Part shown: one piece after another, positions 10,431-26,928 of the stretch
How positions within the stretch are numbered: the first letter of the stretch is position 1
How the letters are laid out: each line of letters opens with the position of its first letter
NCBI GenBank assembly: GCA_037974965.1
Contig: JBBPFI010000002.1
Location: 2,604,001 to 2,668,000 of the forward strand
DNA: 64,000 nt
Source of the DNA: Dacryopinax spathularia
Lineage: Eukaryota; Basidiomycota; Dacrymycetes; Dacrymycetales; Dacrymycetaceae
Reading direction: 5' to 3'
The notes under the pieces: model-generated
Seen by the model: only the letters and a program-made list of their open reading frames with translations
What the model was told of the DNA's origin: nothing
The model's database searches: none
Translations under genes and position numbers: made by a program

Positions 10431-10911
10431 CTAAGACTCCTCTGTCTTTGCCGTCGTATCCTTGACCGGGCTGCTGGAAAGGTTGGGTGACGCGGAGAGA
10501 GGCGGATGAGAAGACGGTGGGGATGCGTGTGGGATCCTGGTCATATTGATAAGTTCGGCGTCCGACAGTTCACGACGACTTCTCTGTGCGTACGATTCGG
10601 GGCTTGGGATAGCCGTACCAACAGCATTCTCAGGTGCCACGCCGGCCTTGGAAAGAGCGTAGTCTCCAGAATCAAAATACTTGCGATCCTGGATATATAG
10701 TAAGGCATGACCGAGCATTAGATAACGAAAGCGACGAGCCTTCTGCATCTTCATAAGGACATTCTTGTGATTGGGGAGCTTGCCGTAGAGACTAAACAAC
10801 TTCTTCTCTTCCTCCGTCATAGTCTGGATTAACAGAAGATCAGAAGCGCCTGCAGGGGATAGGACGACAACATACGCTGAGATCCACTTTCTTGCGTTGG
10901 GCAGGCAGCAT
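10431..10911 (-). CDS. IGO1: Endosulfine (Igo1/ENSA/ARPP19 family), PP2A-B55 inhibitor
   Basis: When phosphorylated by Greatwall/Rim15 on the serine of its FDSGDY motif, endosulfine inhibits PP2A-B55 and so controls mitotic entry or quiescence. The start exon gives MLPAQRKKVDLS (ATG 10911-10909). A 52 nt intron (10824-10875) leads to TMTEEEKKLFSLYGKLPN. The core KYFDSGDYALSKAG is intact, including the target serine. Without further splicing the protein has 17 extra residues, starting ARRFRYLMLGHALLYI, just before DRKYFDSGDY. These fit a 51 nt GC-AG intron at 10689-10739 with a CTAAT branch site. Removing it gives VLMKMQKDRKYFDSGDY, close to yeast Igo1. The tail is Ser/Pro-rich with RRELSDAELINM. 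It is divergent from PKC1. Confidence 0.9.
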
Positions 10912-11473
10912 TGTAACGGCAGGATCCGGCTTAAACGAAGAGGTACAATATGCGGTGGTGGTGGAGAGGAGATGCGGTAACGCAGTATGCCTCAAGGAGC
11001 GGACCCCTTCGTAGAGACCAGAGCGGAGGCAATAGTCGGTTTGACCCTCTTGGTAGGTCCCTGACATTATTTGGACGCACCTCGAACGTGGATGGACATG
11101 ACCGTACGCATCAAAGGACCATCATTTGTAAAGAAGGCTTCCCGCGCATCTGCGAAGACCCGAGAGACGAACTCGGAGACGAACTCGGAGTCCAATAATA
11201 ACTCAGATAAATTACTGTAGGGTGGGCGCATTAGTACTACGCACCCTATAGTAGCAACTCCGGACCTTGGGGATGTCTCCTGCGTTAGAAGAGAAGACTC
11301 CGCGTGTCGCCACTGCTGCACAGCCGTTCGCGTCTAACACGGGCCCCTTGCCCAGCTATCGCTGTTGACTTCGACTCTTGGATCTGATCAGTCCTCCGCT
11401 TTAACGATACTGCTCTGCACGTAGCGAGGAATAGGTATTGGGAACGAGAGGACGTATTCTCTAACCTGCAACT
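10912..11473. other. Divergent promoter region between endosulfine and PKC1
   Basis: 562 bp without a recognised gene. It contains a 12 bp tandem duplication, GACGAACTCGGA twice, at about 11166-11189. No TATA box stands out. Confidence 0.5.
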
Positions 11474-15585
<4,112 letters not shown>

Positions 15586-15718
15586 GTCCTCACGGCGATT
15601 TCCAACAGTCTGTGTTGTATTAATGGGTTACTGCGGTCGCTTGTAAATAGATAGAACAGAGAAGCAAGCTGTAAGTCTCACCGTCGCATGATTTGGGAAG
15701 GATGTGTATCATCATTCT

Positions 15719-16034
15719 CTAGTTCACAGGGGCAACACTGGTCTCTTGGGCCCCCATCTCGTCGTTCTTCTGATCTCGCATGAGTTGATGGAACCTTCCC
15801 CATAAGACCGAGATTGTTTCGAATTCTCTCCCAACACCGAGAACCTCTTCCAGCTTCCTGTTCAAGAGGTTGGATGAGGAGAGCAAGTCTTCGAAACTCT
15901 AGAAACGAGCAATTTGAGCTCGACTTCTACTGTGATCACACAAGTGCACCTACCGACGTGATTTCATACACCAGTCGCTCTCTCTCTTTATCGAAATACA
16001 CTAGTTCAACGTCTGTCGTCTGAACGGTATTCAT
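15719..16034 (-). CDS. DAD1: DASH complex subunit Dad1
   Basis: Dad1 is a small subunit of the DASH/Dam1 ring that couples kinetochores to spindle microtubules. Two exons give 86 residues. Exon 1 (16034-15954) encodes MNTVQTTDVELVYFDKERER then LVYEITS. A 55 nt intron (15953-15899, GTAGGT to TCTAG) leads to exon 2: SFEDLLSSSNLLNRKLEEVL, GVGREFETISVLWGRFHQLM, then RDQKND and a short tail ending at TAG 15721-15719. The paired patterns of LNRKLEEV and VGREF..ISVLW match the family (yeast has LNINLESIVNVGKEF and a following LW). It is short and split, so it is easy to miss. It sits between the convergent ends of PKC1 and the RasGEF. Confidence 0.88.
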
Positions 16035-16302
16035 GGCTGATACTTTCGGCAGGACCGCGGTATGGCAATCGATCGTGAAGGTTACATGGGAGCGGTGAGG
16101 ATACCACGCGTCGCGACGCGTGTTCGGCACCATTTGGTTCCGCCGACGCCACCGAGCACTCAACAACAATATAATAATCCCATTACGATACGATAGCGCA
16201 AGACCAGAAATACACACGACGGGGATGAGAGACTGAAGACGGCTCCTTTGCGCAAAAACAAACGTAGTTCGGTTGGAAACCATGGAGCAGGCACCATTGA
16301 TC

Positions 16303-19300
16303 TCACAGGAACCCTGATTCCTGGAGTAGACGGGCCATCCTCTCCTCCTCCCTCTCTCTCGGCTCTCTCTCAAGACTAAGCGGCCAATAGTCGTGCTCCA
16401 CTTCAATTGCATCCAAGCTCTGTTCGATGAACTCGATTATTGCATCCACAGGTATGAGATCATAGGTAGCAGATTGATAACGTTGAATTTCTCGAATGAC
16501 TTGTGACTGCTTCTGCCGCTTGTCGAAGTTAATAACCTTTCCTCCTGCCACCGGAATGAAGTTATTATTCCCATCTTGAATGAAGGTTAAATCCTTGAGA
16601 AATAGTCCTTTGAAGCAGTCAGCACGAGCGAGTGGATCCCGAGAGACAGGTGTAACTGACCGAAAAACGGCACGCAAGGCGGATTGATCGAAGCGAGTAG
16701 CTTTCGATACTCGGCGAAATTTCTGACCGAGTCGATCGTCTTCTCCAGATCGGCGAGGACAGAAGTTGCCTTCTGGTGTACCTGCTCCCAGGACCTGCGC
16801 AATCTGCGTATCGGAGGACAGTTTAGCCCTGCAATCAATGCAGCCATAGTAGAGAAGTTTTTGAGTCGCTTGCATTGCTTGCCATGTACGATCAGACGTG
16901 GACCATTTGAAGCATGCCTGCACGCACCTCGGCGACACTTATCCAATATCGAAGAACACTTGCCCGCTTCTTGACTTCTTCCTTGGCCAAGACCGTATCA
17001 GACACCCATCCAGCCATCTGCATACAGTTCAGCTGTTTTCGTCCTAAACCTCAACGACATGTACCAACCTTATTGCTCATGTTGATGATAGCTTTGATGT
17101 TATCTTCCGACATGGACGTTGTAGGTTTGTCTTTTCCACGCTCCAAGCATTCAGTGGGATGCACGCGATTGAATAACCGGTTCTCCATGATCGTCAGTTG
17201 CCGTGCAAGCTCTATGGGATCAAGCTCATTCAATTTGAACTTCTTGAGACTTTTGGGAAGAATAGAAGGGGGCGGATTCTGTAGCCCATTGGCTGTGTAT
17301 TTCTTGGCCTGAGCCTCGTCGGTCTTCGAGTGGGCAATGTAAGCAAAGCAGAGAAGTTGAAGCCTTGCCGGACTTACCCTCATCTTAATAGTCTGTAGAA
17401 CTTGCATCTTTGGCGCGACCATATCGGGCTCCTGAATACTTTCGGCGAACTCCCTAATTCGGTCCAGAACATGAAGATCCCGCTGGTCTAGTGTCTGAGA
17501 TTGGATAAGTGCCTTCAGAATATTCATCGTCCTGATGAGATATCGGTTACGAGTAACAACTTCAGGTGAAGAAGCGACGAGTACCTAAAACGATATCGCT
17601 TTTGCTTCATCTCTTTCCACTCTGTGAATTGCTCTGGAGTCAAGTTGTCAGGTGGTGGCAGGTTGAAGCGCTTGATTAACTCTGAGACCACCTCGTCCAC
17701 AGTGGCAAAAGACTTGAAGGTCATCAAGAAAGTTTCGTTGAAGGTGGAATCTGCGACAAATGTCAAACAAACTCGAACGTATAGCTGAATTTCTCACTGA
17801 CCCAGTCGGTTGTGGAGGGTCAGATGCTCCACCAGAGCAGGGAGCGTCCCTCCGCGCACGCCAAGGTCAGAGTTTAACAGAATATCAGGCGGTCCGTACA
17901 TCCTTCTCATATATTCAGGCTCGCTCGGGGTGGTCTGGGCGGCAATAGGCGCGTCTGGACCAAGAAGATTCTTCAGCTTCCGTTCTCTCCTAGACATAAC
18001 AGTAGGAGATGCATGATTGTTTCCTAAGACAGTATGCGGATCAGCGAGGTTTCAGCAGTCAAGTAGAACAACTAACTTCTGCTTTCATCCGGTAAGTCAA
18101 AATCTGGATCTGCGGGGTTGACTTCCACCACATGGCCGGCTGTTTGAGCCACCACATCCACGCCTCCAGGTGTATACAAACCATCATCATTGCTGGCGCC
18201 CAGATCGGGCTTCATACCAGTTGATCGAGACCGGCTATCTGGCACAGCCGCAGCGCTGAAAGGATGAATGACCTCTGCTAGCGCATGGTCGGCCTCCTCG
18301 AAAGCCTCTCCTAGCGTCGTCGACGTGTCCCGCGCGGAGGCTATTCCGAACGTAATCGGAACTCCTGCCCCGTGCTCATGAGGATGTTTCACGTGTCTCA
18401 GTGACCGTGAACCAAGGCGACCTGAGCGACCGTTCTGTATCGCCTCAGCTTGGAATGCGATGATGTCCGTCAGCGCAGCTAGAGTCTCCACCAGGTCCGT
18501 CATATCGGACTTCAAAGACGGGATGATGATCAGCATGCTGTGAAGGGAAGCAGCACCAAAAGAGCTCTGCGCATGCAGCAGAAGCTCGGCCCCGTGATCA
18601 TAGACGGTCTGTTTGAGAATTTCGAAGGCTCGCATGAGTTGGCGAGCCCGTCTGACGCTGGATTCGTATTCATCTACAGGACCGGTAATCTCCTGAGGGT
18701 GCATGGTGGAGCCAAGGTTGCCGTCGAAGTCGAGTTCAGAAGCGAGATCCAAGCTTTCCGTGTATTCGAGTAGAGCATTGAGTCGGGAGACGGCAGCCTG
18801 CGATGAGCCCGTAACCTTTAACGAAAGCTCCTGCGGTACAGTCGCACCACCCCGTTCAGCTGGAACCTCGGCTACTACGGGATCCGCCTTCTCAGGCGAC
18901 TCCGTGCGTGGAGCGGAAAGCAACTCAGATTGCTGGCGATACGCCATGGTGACGACCTCCGAGAGATTCGTGAGTTGACGGTCAGCAGAGTTATGCAGTT
19001 CGTTGAGCGCTTGCATGGCCTGGCCATCCAGTGGTCTCGAGTCATGGTTGTCATCTTCAGGGGCGACAAAGCCGTTGCCTTTCCACCTAGCCGCAGCTCC
19101 TCCACCAATGATGCCGGTCCCAATACCGTCTTCAGCGCGACCAGGCGAAAGCGCAGCTCTCAGTCTGTTGTGCACCCGCAATGTATCCACTTTATTCAAC
19201 TCCAATACGAAAGTGATAACGGACTTCTCCAAGTCCTGCGCATCGCGTTCGAGAGCCGCAGCCATCTCCACCTGAGGGCGGTCCGGCAGGGAGTCCGCGG

Positions 19301-20805
19301 CGCGCGACGACAGGATGAGACGAGATAAGTTGGCCGCAACCTTCCGATGGAAACCAGTGAGGGGGTCGGTTGATATGGCCCTGAGGTATTCTGGCGCAGC
19401 CAAAGCTCCAGCCTCATCGACCTCTTCTACATGATGGAGAAGTTTCCCAGATGCCAACAATAAAGCCAGTACTGCGGATGCGGCCTCCGCAACGCGCCCG
19501 GACAAGTGAGGATGAATTTTGCCGTCACGATCCATATCGTAGGACAGGCGTCTCTCACGGACGAAGTCGATTCCATCTCGAGGCGTGCTCGGACTCTCAT
19601 CCATAACAAGGCTTGCCGTGTCGATGACCACTTGAATGGCATCCCGTGCGGACACGGAAAGATCCATCACGAGCTGCGATGCTGTCTCCGGGTTCATCGC
19701 CATTTGCAGATCAAGAGCATATTCTAGGGCTTTCTGTCCATCGACCAGGGGCGCGTCCGGCAAACGTCGAATGGTTCCTGGCCTCGGGCCGGCAGAATAG
19801 GCGCTGTGCGTACTGCTATTCGATGCCAGCAGGGGGATGTTTGTTGCGAAATCATACCCTTTGCTGTACCCCAGTTCGACGAACGCGTCAGGCAAGTTTC
19901 CGCCGTAAAATGGTCCGCCATCGTACAAGCCGGCGAAATCCGTCGCCGCAGAGCTAACTGCTCCACGTTTGGCACCTGAGCCATCCAAATACGGTAGCGC
20001 TCGAAGATCGAACGTGCTCGTTGGATCCAGTATCGGAGACGGCGGAGTCCATCGAACTTCATGGCTAATCGAATTCCAGTAATAATACGCCATGCCATCC
20101 TCTGTCAATTTGCGAATCCATGGCTCAGGAGTACGGGACCGCTGTCCCACCCCGACCGTCTCGGTTACCTTCCCGTTCACACTTTGTGGACGGAATCCGC
20201 CGAAGATCTCGAGCGTATCGGTGCTGGAGCCCAAGATCTCTTCGGAGACCTCTTTGACCAAGTCTGGTGGATCAACTCGCTCCTCGCCAGTGTCGAGATT
20301 GAAATAGTAGATCTACAGGCAAACTTAGGATTTGATCGCAAACCTTGAGTGAAAGTGGACATACGTGGCCAGACTCTGAGATCTTAGGGATCCAGGAGTC
20401 CAAGGATTGGGTAGAGACGGATTGGCTCGTCGACGAGACCAGGTTCATCGAGCTGATCGGCATGCTGGCATCGTCGTGAGACAGCCAGGACATCTTTGGG
20501 TCCGAGTATAATACTGAAGGGGCTCGCGGTGAACCAGCAACATCGTCCTGCCGATCTTGATAGTACCCTTTATCCCCGAACTCTCGCTCCAGTTCGTCTT
20601 CCGGCACCGGGACAACATAATTGCTGGGGAACCAGCCGCGCTCGTCGTTCAGCAAACCGTCCCACCAGCCCGAAGGCAGCTGAGTGAGCACCTCAATGAG
20701 ATCGCCTTTGCGAAAGGTGAGCGAGGATGCATCGTTGGATCGGTAGTCATAGAGCGCCCGCACGAAGAACGTGGCGGGCTCTGTTGCATCGTAGTCGGAG
20801 GCCAT
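16303..20805 (-). CDS. CDC25: Cdc25-type Ras guanine nucleotide exchange factor with SH3 and WW modules
   Basis: This activates Ras by GDP release, upstream of cAMP/PKA signalling. From MASDYD (20805) an SH3 domain reads FFVRALYDYRSNDASSLTF, then GWWDGLLNDERGWFPSNYV. A WW-like unit is split by an intron (SWIPKISESG joined to HIYYFNLDTGEERVDPP). A second, PEPWIRKLTEDGMAYYYWN, has both tryptophans (VRWTPP). A long middle region rich in helices fills 18080-20150. The RasGEF_N domain starts near SRRERKLKNLLG and includes FNETFLMTFKSFATVDEVV. The catalytic CDC25 domain includes DPIELARQLTIMENRLFNRV, MSNK and CFKWSTSDRTWQAMQATQK; later come PVSRDPLARADCFKGLF and PFIGLFLKDL-type residues (FLKDLTFIQDG), NFIPVAGGKVINFDKR, ending RLLQESGFL at 16303. 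The total is near 1,300 residues. The gene name is by orthology in style only. Confidence 0.93.
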
Positions 20806-21257
20806 CGTGATGTAGAGGATGAGTGCGTTCAGGACGGCGAGCGTGTGGCGACCATATGACCCAATCGGACGTCGGGCTTTGGCGGTGCAGGAGAGCCCCG
20901 AGAAGGTGCGGAAGCGGGATTGTACAACTGGTTGCAAAGGTGACTATAATAGGTTCGATGGTCGCGCACAAGGAGAGTGAAAAGCTCTCGTTGGAAAGAG
21001 TAAAAGAGATGTCTGCAACGACAGCGGGGATGAGGTGAGATAGACGATGATGGAAAGGGGCACCGGTTCGCAAGGGTCTGAAGAGGATGCAACGCGGGGT
21101 CAGCGACCGAATCCTCCTACCGTTGCGGTCCCCAGAAGGAAAACAATCGAGAGTCATATTAATCATAGTAAACTCTTGCCCGCCGCCCATACTGTATGCT
21201 CCGAATGTCCGTTAGAGAGTCGGTGGAGAACGTCGATCAGCCATAATCTAACATCCA
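20806..21257. other. Intergenic region, RasGEF promoter and EFL1 3' end
   Basis: Both neighbours are on the minus strand, so this 452 bp holds the RasGEF upstream region and the EFL1 3' UTR. No gene or clear promoter motif was seen. Confidence 0.5.
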
Positions 21258-24200
21258 TTACCGTTTCAAAGTTCGCTGCTTCTCTGCGAATTCAACTATC
21301 TTCTTATCAACGCTCATTCCTTTTCTCTCGCGAACTGCGTCCATGTACAACTTTGCAAGATTGGCTCGGTCAGCCTTCTCCCCCAGATCCTCTAGTTCTT
21401 CTTCTGTTGTAGGGACCCAGAACGGATCCTGATCCAGCATCTCGTACCTGCACTTCCGGTCAGTACCCCTATTCCTGTCAATAAACCGAACCATCGGCAA
21501 GGCATACCCGTGGAATATCAGCTGGGGGCTGGCGGCCCCGCTTGTGCGCTTTCGGATATCGTCTCCAAACCCAAAACTCTCAACGACAGGGAGTAGTGCC
21601 CGGATTGTGAAGAAACTGGTGCCTTCTTTCATTTCTTCTGACACTATGCGGCCTCTTCGCCTGGACACCACGGCGTAGACCTTTCCCAGAACATCGGCTG
21701 CAGAATATGAGTGGATGAGGGCTGGTGATCAGATGGGTAGCTTACTCGAAGCTTGAATATCGCAAGCATACATGGCTAACAGCAACCTGGGACTCCAATC
21801 GAGCATGCCGTTTCGGCATGCCTCTCGCACACCGGTGATAACACTGCCAGTGATTTGAGGCAATCTTGCTCGAATGTCCTCCTTGTCGAGCTCCATTGGA
21901 TCGTAATCAAGGGAATGCAGAACGTAGGCCATCCCCACAACAGGCTCGGCGCACAACGGTCCCTGGTATGCAGCAATTTGAAAGCCGGTTTCCACTGCCG
22001 CATCAAACTGAGTACTCCCTCGCAGTGGTAAAGACTCCAAGTCTGCTGTGACAGGCTGCGGATCGTTCACCGTTCCCTCATGCGTCTCCTTGGCTCTAGA
22101 GCTCGTACGTTTACGGAGTCTTCCATTTCGTTAGCCAAACAGACTTGTATGAGACTATGAAATGGCAAGTGTACGTACGATCTAAAGGCAGTTCCAGCCT
22201 GATCAATCAAGATGCAACTTCCTACTCCCTTTGGTCCAAACGCCCAGATTTTTTCCGACGTTCCGGCCCACTCCGAGCCAGCAGCTAGAAATAGCTCCTC
22301 TAGCTTCGCCCAAAAATCTCTTGGGCGGACGGTGGCGGATATGTCGGTCTCATCTTCCACAATATCGTCCTCCATCAAAAGCGCAACTTCTGAGCTTGAG
22401 CGGTCGCCTATAGAGGTACGGCCCGTGCTCCTGCCGAGTATTTCGCGGATTATTGAGCTATTGGATTGGAGAAAAGCTGTGATGGCGGAGGGTAGGGGAA
22501 TGGCGCGTATTGTGAAGTTCACCAGGTTTTGGGTGGATGTGCCTTTCACCGTGCCTCTCGGCAGGTCCGGATGTTTAGGCTGAGCCATCTCTGTATAGAC
22601 ATCAGACTGGAATCAGTGCTACACATGCGATTGACATACCAGGAGCGCGTATTGCTGTTTCTCGGAAAGGAACAATGGGCTTTGACGCTTGGATGTCGAT
22701 CTTGGCGAACCGCTCACGAAGGTCCTTCAAGCAGCGCTGTTCGCGACCAAGATCAGTGTACAACCGCAGCAAAAGCATGCATACTGACTTCAAGATGGAG
22801 CTCCCCTGCAGTCATAATAACATATTCTCCGGTCTGCTGTTGGAAAGTCTCCACACAGGGATCAGCTTGTGACAACAGGCGGAGTCCTTTGATTAGTTTG
22901 GGCATGTTCGCTTCATGCAGGTTTAGACCAAGCCGGAGGGAAGATGATGAGACGCACCAGGTTCTGTGGGCTCGAGAGCAACTCGCACTATTGGTGCAGT
23001 CTGCAACCCCGTACTTGCAAGATTTACCAAGCAGCACTGGCCTCCCGAAACATCCTCCGTCCGCGACAACACACCAGATGCGGTTGGACTGCACAACGTG
23101 GCGTTTCGCAACACGCTCCCTTCAAGGCCTCCAATGGCGAAGACGTTGCCAGCCTGTACTGTTTCCACAGGTACAAGATCTCGACCCATGATGGTGTACA
23201 AGGATTCCACTTTGACAACATGGATGTGCTTGCTGTTACTCTGATGTCTGAACCCCAGGGACACGTCGAACCTGGGTAAGACGCAAAAAACGGAAACCCC
23301 TCGCTTAAGGGTACCTGAATAAATCCTGGAGAAGCCGAGCAGCGTTTCCGATTCTTCGCTTCCTTGAGCAGCAGATGGGGCCGATGTCCCTTCAGCAGGC
23401 GGCTCTGCTAGATCCCCAGCAATGGGCGCACATCGCTCACCCATGACAGCCGCGTCCCCATGTGCACGCCTCTCTCTGGTTTCCCGACCCCTTTCCCGCA
23501 TCTGCTCTGCGGTCAAAGCGAGCTTTTTGTTTTCGGGCAGCTCGCTCCGTGCGACAGCAAACATTTTGCTGACATACGCTACTACACAAGCCCCGTCGCT
23601 GGGGTCGCATGAGTAGAGATTTTCTTCCAACTTCGACTTCGCTTGCAGTGTCTGTTCGTGCAAGTTGGGGTAGAGGACCTTTGGAAGTCGACTTCTTTGT
23701 GCTACCGAGGGGGGGGGAATAACGTCTACAACGGTTTGGAAGGTGCATGACGACAGGGGCAGCCACTTGGTGAATATTAGCGACAGCAGATGCCGGGAGT
23801 CCTTGGAGTTCAATTCACGGGGCGGGATCTTGAGATTGAGGGTGGAAACAATTTTCTGAACTTTCTCAGGGTTCCTAGAGCAGCCTGGGTCAGCTTGTGG
23901 CATGACCAATGAAATGATATCCTACGGTGTGGTGACGACATTCTGGTAGACAGCCCAGATGTTCTCCAAAACAAACTGAACACAAAGAGGCTTAAGATTC
24001 CTGCCCCTCAACCCTTTGCGACCAACCACCCTCTTTGTCTTCGGGTCCAGGAAAAAATCGCCCCACAGCGTTCGACGAAGGTTCTCCTCCTTGATTCCAA
24101 GCCTTTCGGCGTAGAGTCGCGAGAAGGTACCGAGACGAAAGGCCCAGCCGTCGATTGCTGAGGCGAAGATGACGTTTCCCCGTTCGGGCGCGAAATAAAT

Positions 24201-24945
24201 ATCTTCGTCATCTTTTTCTTGGAATTCCTGGTCAATTGCTTCGCTTCCTGCCGCGTCCTCAAGACCACTTTCCTTGTCCTTTCTCGCTTGGAGTCGTCTT
24301 TCTCGCTCTTCCCGCCAACGCAAGTCATCCTCCATTCTCTCTGATGCGAAGAAACTGCCCATCACGGCATTCACTTGTTCTACAAGTCGTGTCAAGTGAT
24401 GGTGAGCCTCAACGGGCGAAAGCTGAAGTTCGGTTATGAGACGGTCCATCTTGTTAATGACCAAGACAGGTCGCAAGCGATCTTGCCAGGCCTGGCGAAG
24501 AACGGATATCGTTTGTGTGCATACACCTTCCACGGCATCAACGAGAACCAACGCTCCATCGCAGAGGCGTGAGGCAGTCGAAACTTCTATGGAGAAGTCC
24601 ACATGGCCAGGCGTGTCGATTAGATTGATGGTGAAGGCTTCTGTGACACTTGCTTGTTTGTGTGAGACTCGTATATGTCCACAGGGAAAGCACGACAGGA
24701 GACGCACCATCCGAGGCTGTGCGTCTCAGTATTTGGAACCGCAGTGAGATTGCACTGCTTTCCATAGTTATCCCCCGCTCTTGTTCGTCTTCCCTACTAT
24801 CAAGGAAGCGAAGTTTACCGGCCATGCGAGCGGAGATGATATTGTTTGCAGCAAGAAGGGAATCGACGTAGGTGGTTTTGCCATGATCGACATGGCCTGT
24901 GACGGTGATATTCCGCACATGAGCAGGGTCGTTTGTCGAACTCAT
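21258..24945 (-). CDS. EFL1: Elongation factor-like GTPase 1 (ribosome assembly protein 1)
   Basis: Efl1/Ria1 works with the SBDS protein to release Tif6 (eIF6) from pre-60S subunits in the cytoplasm. From ATG 24945-24943 the start reads [20 protein letters not shown], with G1 GHVDHGKTT. The EF2-like RGITM follows, G3 is [11 protein letters not shown] and G4 is VLVINKMDR. An acidic insertion ([20 protein letters not shown] and following) sits inside the G domain, typical of Efl1 and absent from EF2. Domain II has [20 protein letters not shown]. Domains III-V include GELHLEV, and the end reads [13 protein letters not shown] at 21258. About eight introns are inferred. The absence of the diphthamide-domain signature and the presence of the insertion separate it from eEF2. 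It is divergent from HUT1. Confidence 0.94.
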
Positions 24946-25261
24946 GGTGGTCTTAGTATAGGATGTGGATCGTAGTGGTGCGTGCGATCACTGGAACAGG
25001 CGTAGGCGCCCGCCCACCCCGCCACCTGAAAAAGAAGCGCCCGTGGAACCAGCGCGTGAAACGATGTTTTCCTCTGAACCCTGATGACACGTTGTCGTGA
25101 CTACTACTGCACCAAGCACTCCTGGACCCACCACCGGTCGTCTAGTAGTGCCGCTGTGACAGCCAAACAGTCGACGTCCCTCCCGAGCATCTCTCGCTGC
25201 CCCTCGCTGCCCCTTGTCGATTTCTGTACAGTGCCAACGTATAACATACCCCGCCAGAGAC
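24946..25261. other. Divergent promoter region between EFL1 and HUT1
   Basis: 316 bp separate the two start codons. No motif was recognised. Confidence 0.5.
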
Positions 25262-26760
25262 ATGGGAGTAATAAGGTATATTAGACGCTAAGTGGCAGAG
25301 TGGCGTTTGACGGTCTCTTGTTTCTTGGATAGATTGTGTGTGTGCGTTGTTGGCGTGTATGCGATGTTTTTGGTAAGTTGACAGTTAACTCTTCCCAGAT
25401 TCGAAGCTCTGACGGGACGCTTAGATATGGGCGGTAGCTCAAGAGCGATGTACGTGCGTTTCATTACTCCTTGTGGGGCCGCGCCTGATCTGTACTGTCG
25501 AAGTATCGGTGCCATTTGATTCTATTGTTGGCCGCACTGGCGAGAAATTCGAGTCGCCCCTATTTATAAATACCTGCCAGAGCGCCGCTAGCGCCCTTTC
25601 CGCTTTGATATACCTGGCCGCCAGGAGATCCAGTGGAGATGGTCTTGCTGACACCCTCGGTCTGACGACACCTCTACGGCACCGTTCGGGACCTCAAATT
25701 CTCGCTGATGGAGCGTTCGGCGAAAAGGGGCGTACTATGCCTGCCAAATATCCGAGTGGTCAGTCGGGTACTGCGAACGGACATTCGCTCAACCGTGGAC
25801 ATGAGCATCCCGTGGCACGCCGCACAGTGGCGAGGGGACTGTTGTTCCGCTATTTGCAATGCTCAGTGCTCATCACGATCGCTGCCCCTTTTGGTTTTGC
25901 TTCACTGTCGCACATCTCCTATCCGACCATGGTTCTGGCAAAATCATGCAAATTGGTACCCGTCATGATCATGAACGTCCTCCTCTATCGACGAAAATTC
26001 GCCCTTCACAAGTATGTCGTTGTCGCAATGGTGACATTGGGCATTACAATGTTTATGGGGCTCGGCAACTCCAAAGTCAGGAAAGCAAACTCGCAGTCAA
26101 GCACATATGGACTTATCCTCCTTCTCATCAACCTTATCCTCGATGGCGCGACAAATTCGACCCAAGATGAGATCTTCTCCCGATACCGAGTCAATGGCCA
26201 GCAAATGATGTTCTTCATCAACCTATTCAGTACCGTGCTGACGTCTACCTTACTCGTGCTGCCGTTGCCCTTCATCCCGGTCCTGCACCCGACTAATGCC
26301 ACGACGCCCGAAATATTCACTGCGTTGGCATTCATCCGCGACCATCCTACGACCATAGTGCCTCTCGCGCAATATGCCTTTACTGGTGCTTTGGGCCAGC
26401 TCTTTATCTTTGAGACTCTGCAACACTTCGGATCACTTACATTGGTGTACGTATCTGCCCCTGCACCGAGAAATAGCGCCGCCTGACATTTCATGATCAG
26501 AACAATCACCTTGACGCGCAAAATGTTCACCATGATCCTATCTGTTCTCATATATAACCATCGGCTCTCATTGGGACAGTGGGCTGGTGCCGCTGTGGTG
26601 TTCGCGGGCATCGTTTTCGAAGCATGGGTGAAGCGGAAAGGTAGGTTTCCCCTAGAGGCCTGGAGAGGGAATGGGAAAATCCGCTGATTGCTGCGCCTCA
26701 GATATTCATGCCAAGCGCGTATTGCACGAAAAGGAGAAGGCTCGTCTCAAAGTACTATAA
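25262..26760 (+). CDS. HUT1: UDP-galactose transporter, Hut1/SLC35B1 family
   Basis: A nucleotide-sugar (or ATP/ADP) carrier of the ER membrane. The first exon is only MGVI plus part of an Arg codon (25262-25275). Two short exons then give [13 protein letters not shown] and [15 protein letters not shown], the typical first membrane segment and the QER motif. After [20 protein letters not shown] the protein has [20 protein letters not shown] and [19 protein letters not shown], then [24 protein letters not shown], and the final helices [20 protein letters not shown] and [16 protein letters not shown]. The last exon ends [10 protein letters not shown] at TAA 26758-26760, a lysine-rich cytosolic tail that could serve ER retention. 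Eight to ten membrane segments are visible. It converges on the STYX-like gene. Confidence 0.93.
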
Positions 26761-26928
26761 CGGGCAAGTTTAGAGTTGTGGCGCCCTATCACCCAGTACT
26801 TCGCTAGAGGTGCCCTGAGGGGCAAGCGTATAGAACATTTATTACATACTTGATTGTATCAATACAGGTAGTGCATCCCGGCGCAAGGAGAATCCGACAA
26901 GACTGGTATATGAGTGAAGGGGAATGGT

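Noticed and set aside
11166-11189. GACGAACTCGGA tandem duplication as a regulatory repeat
   Set aside because: Two copies only, no spacing or conservation evidence; noted in the intergenic entry.
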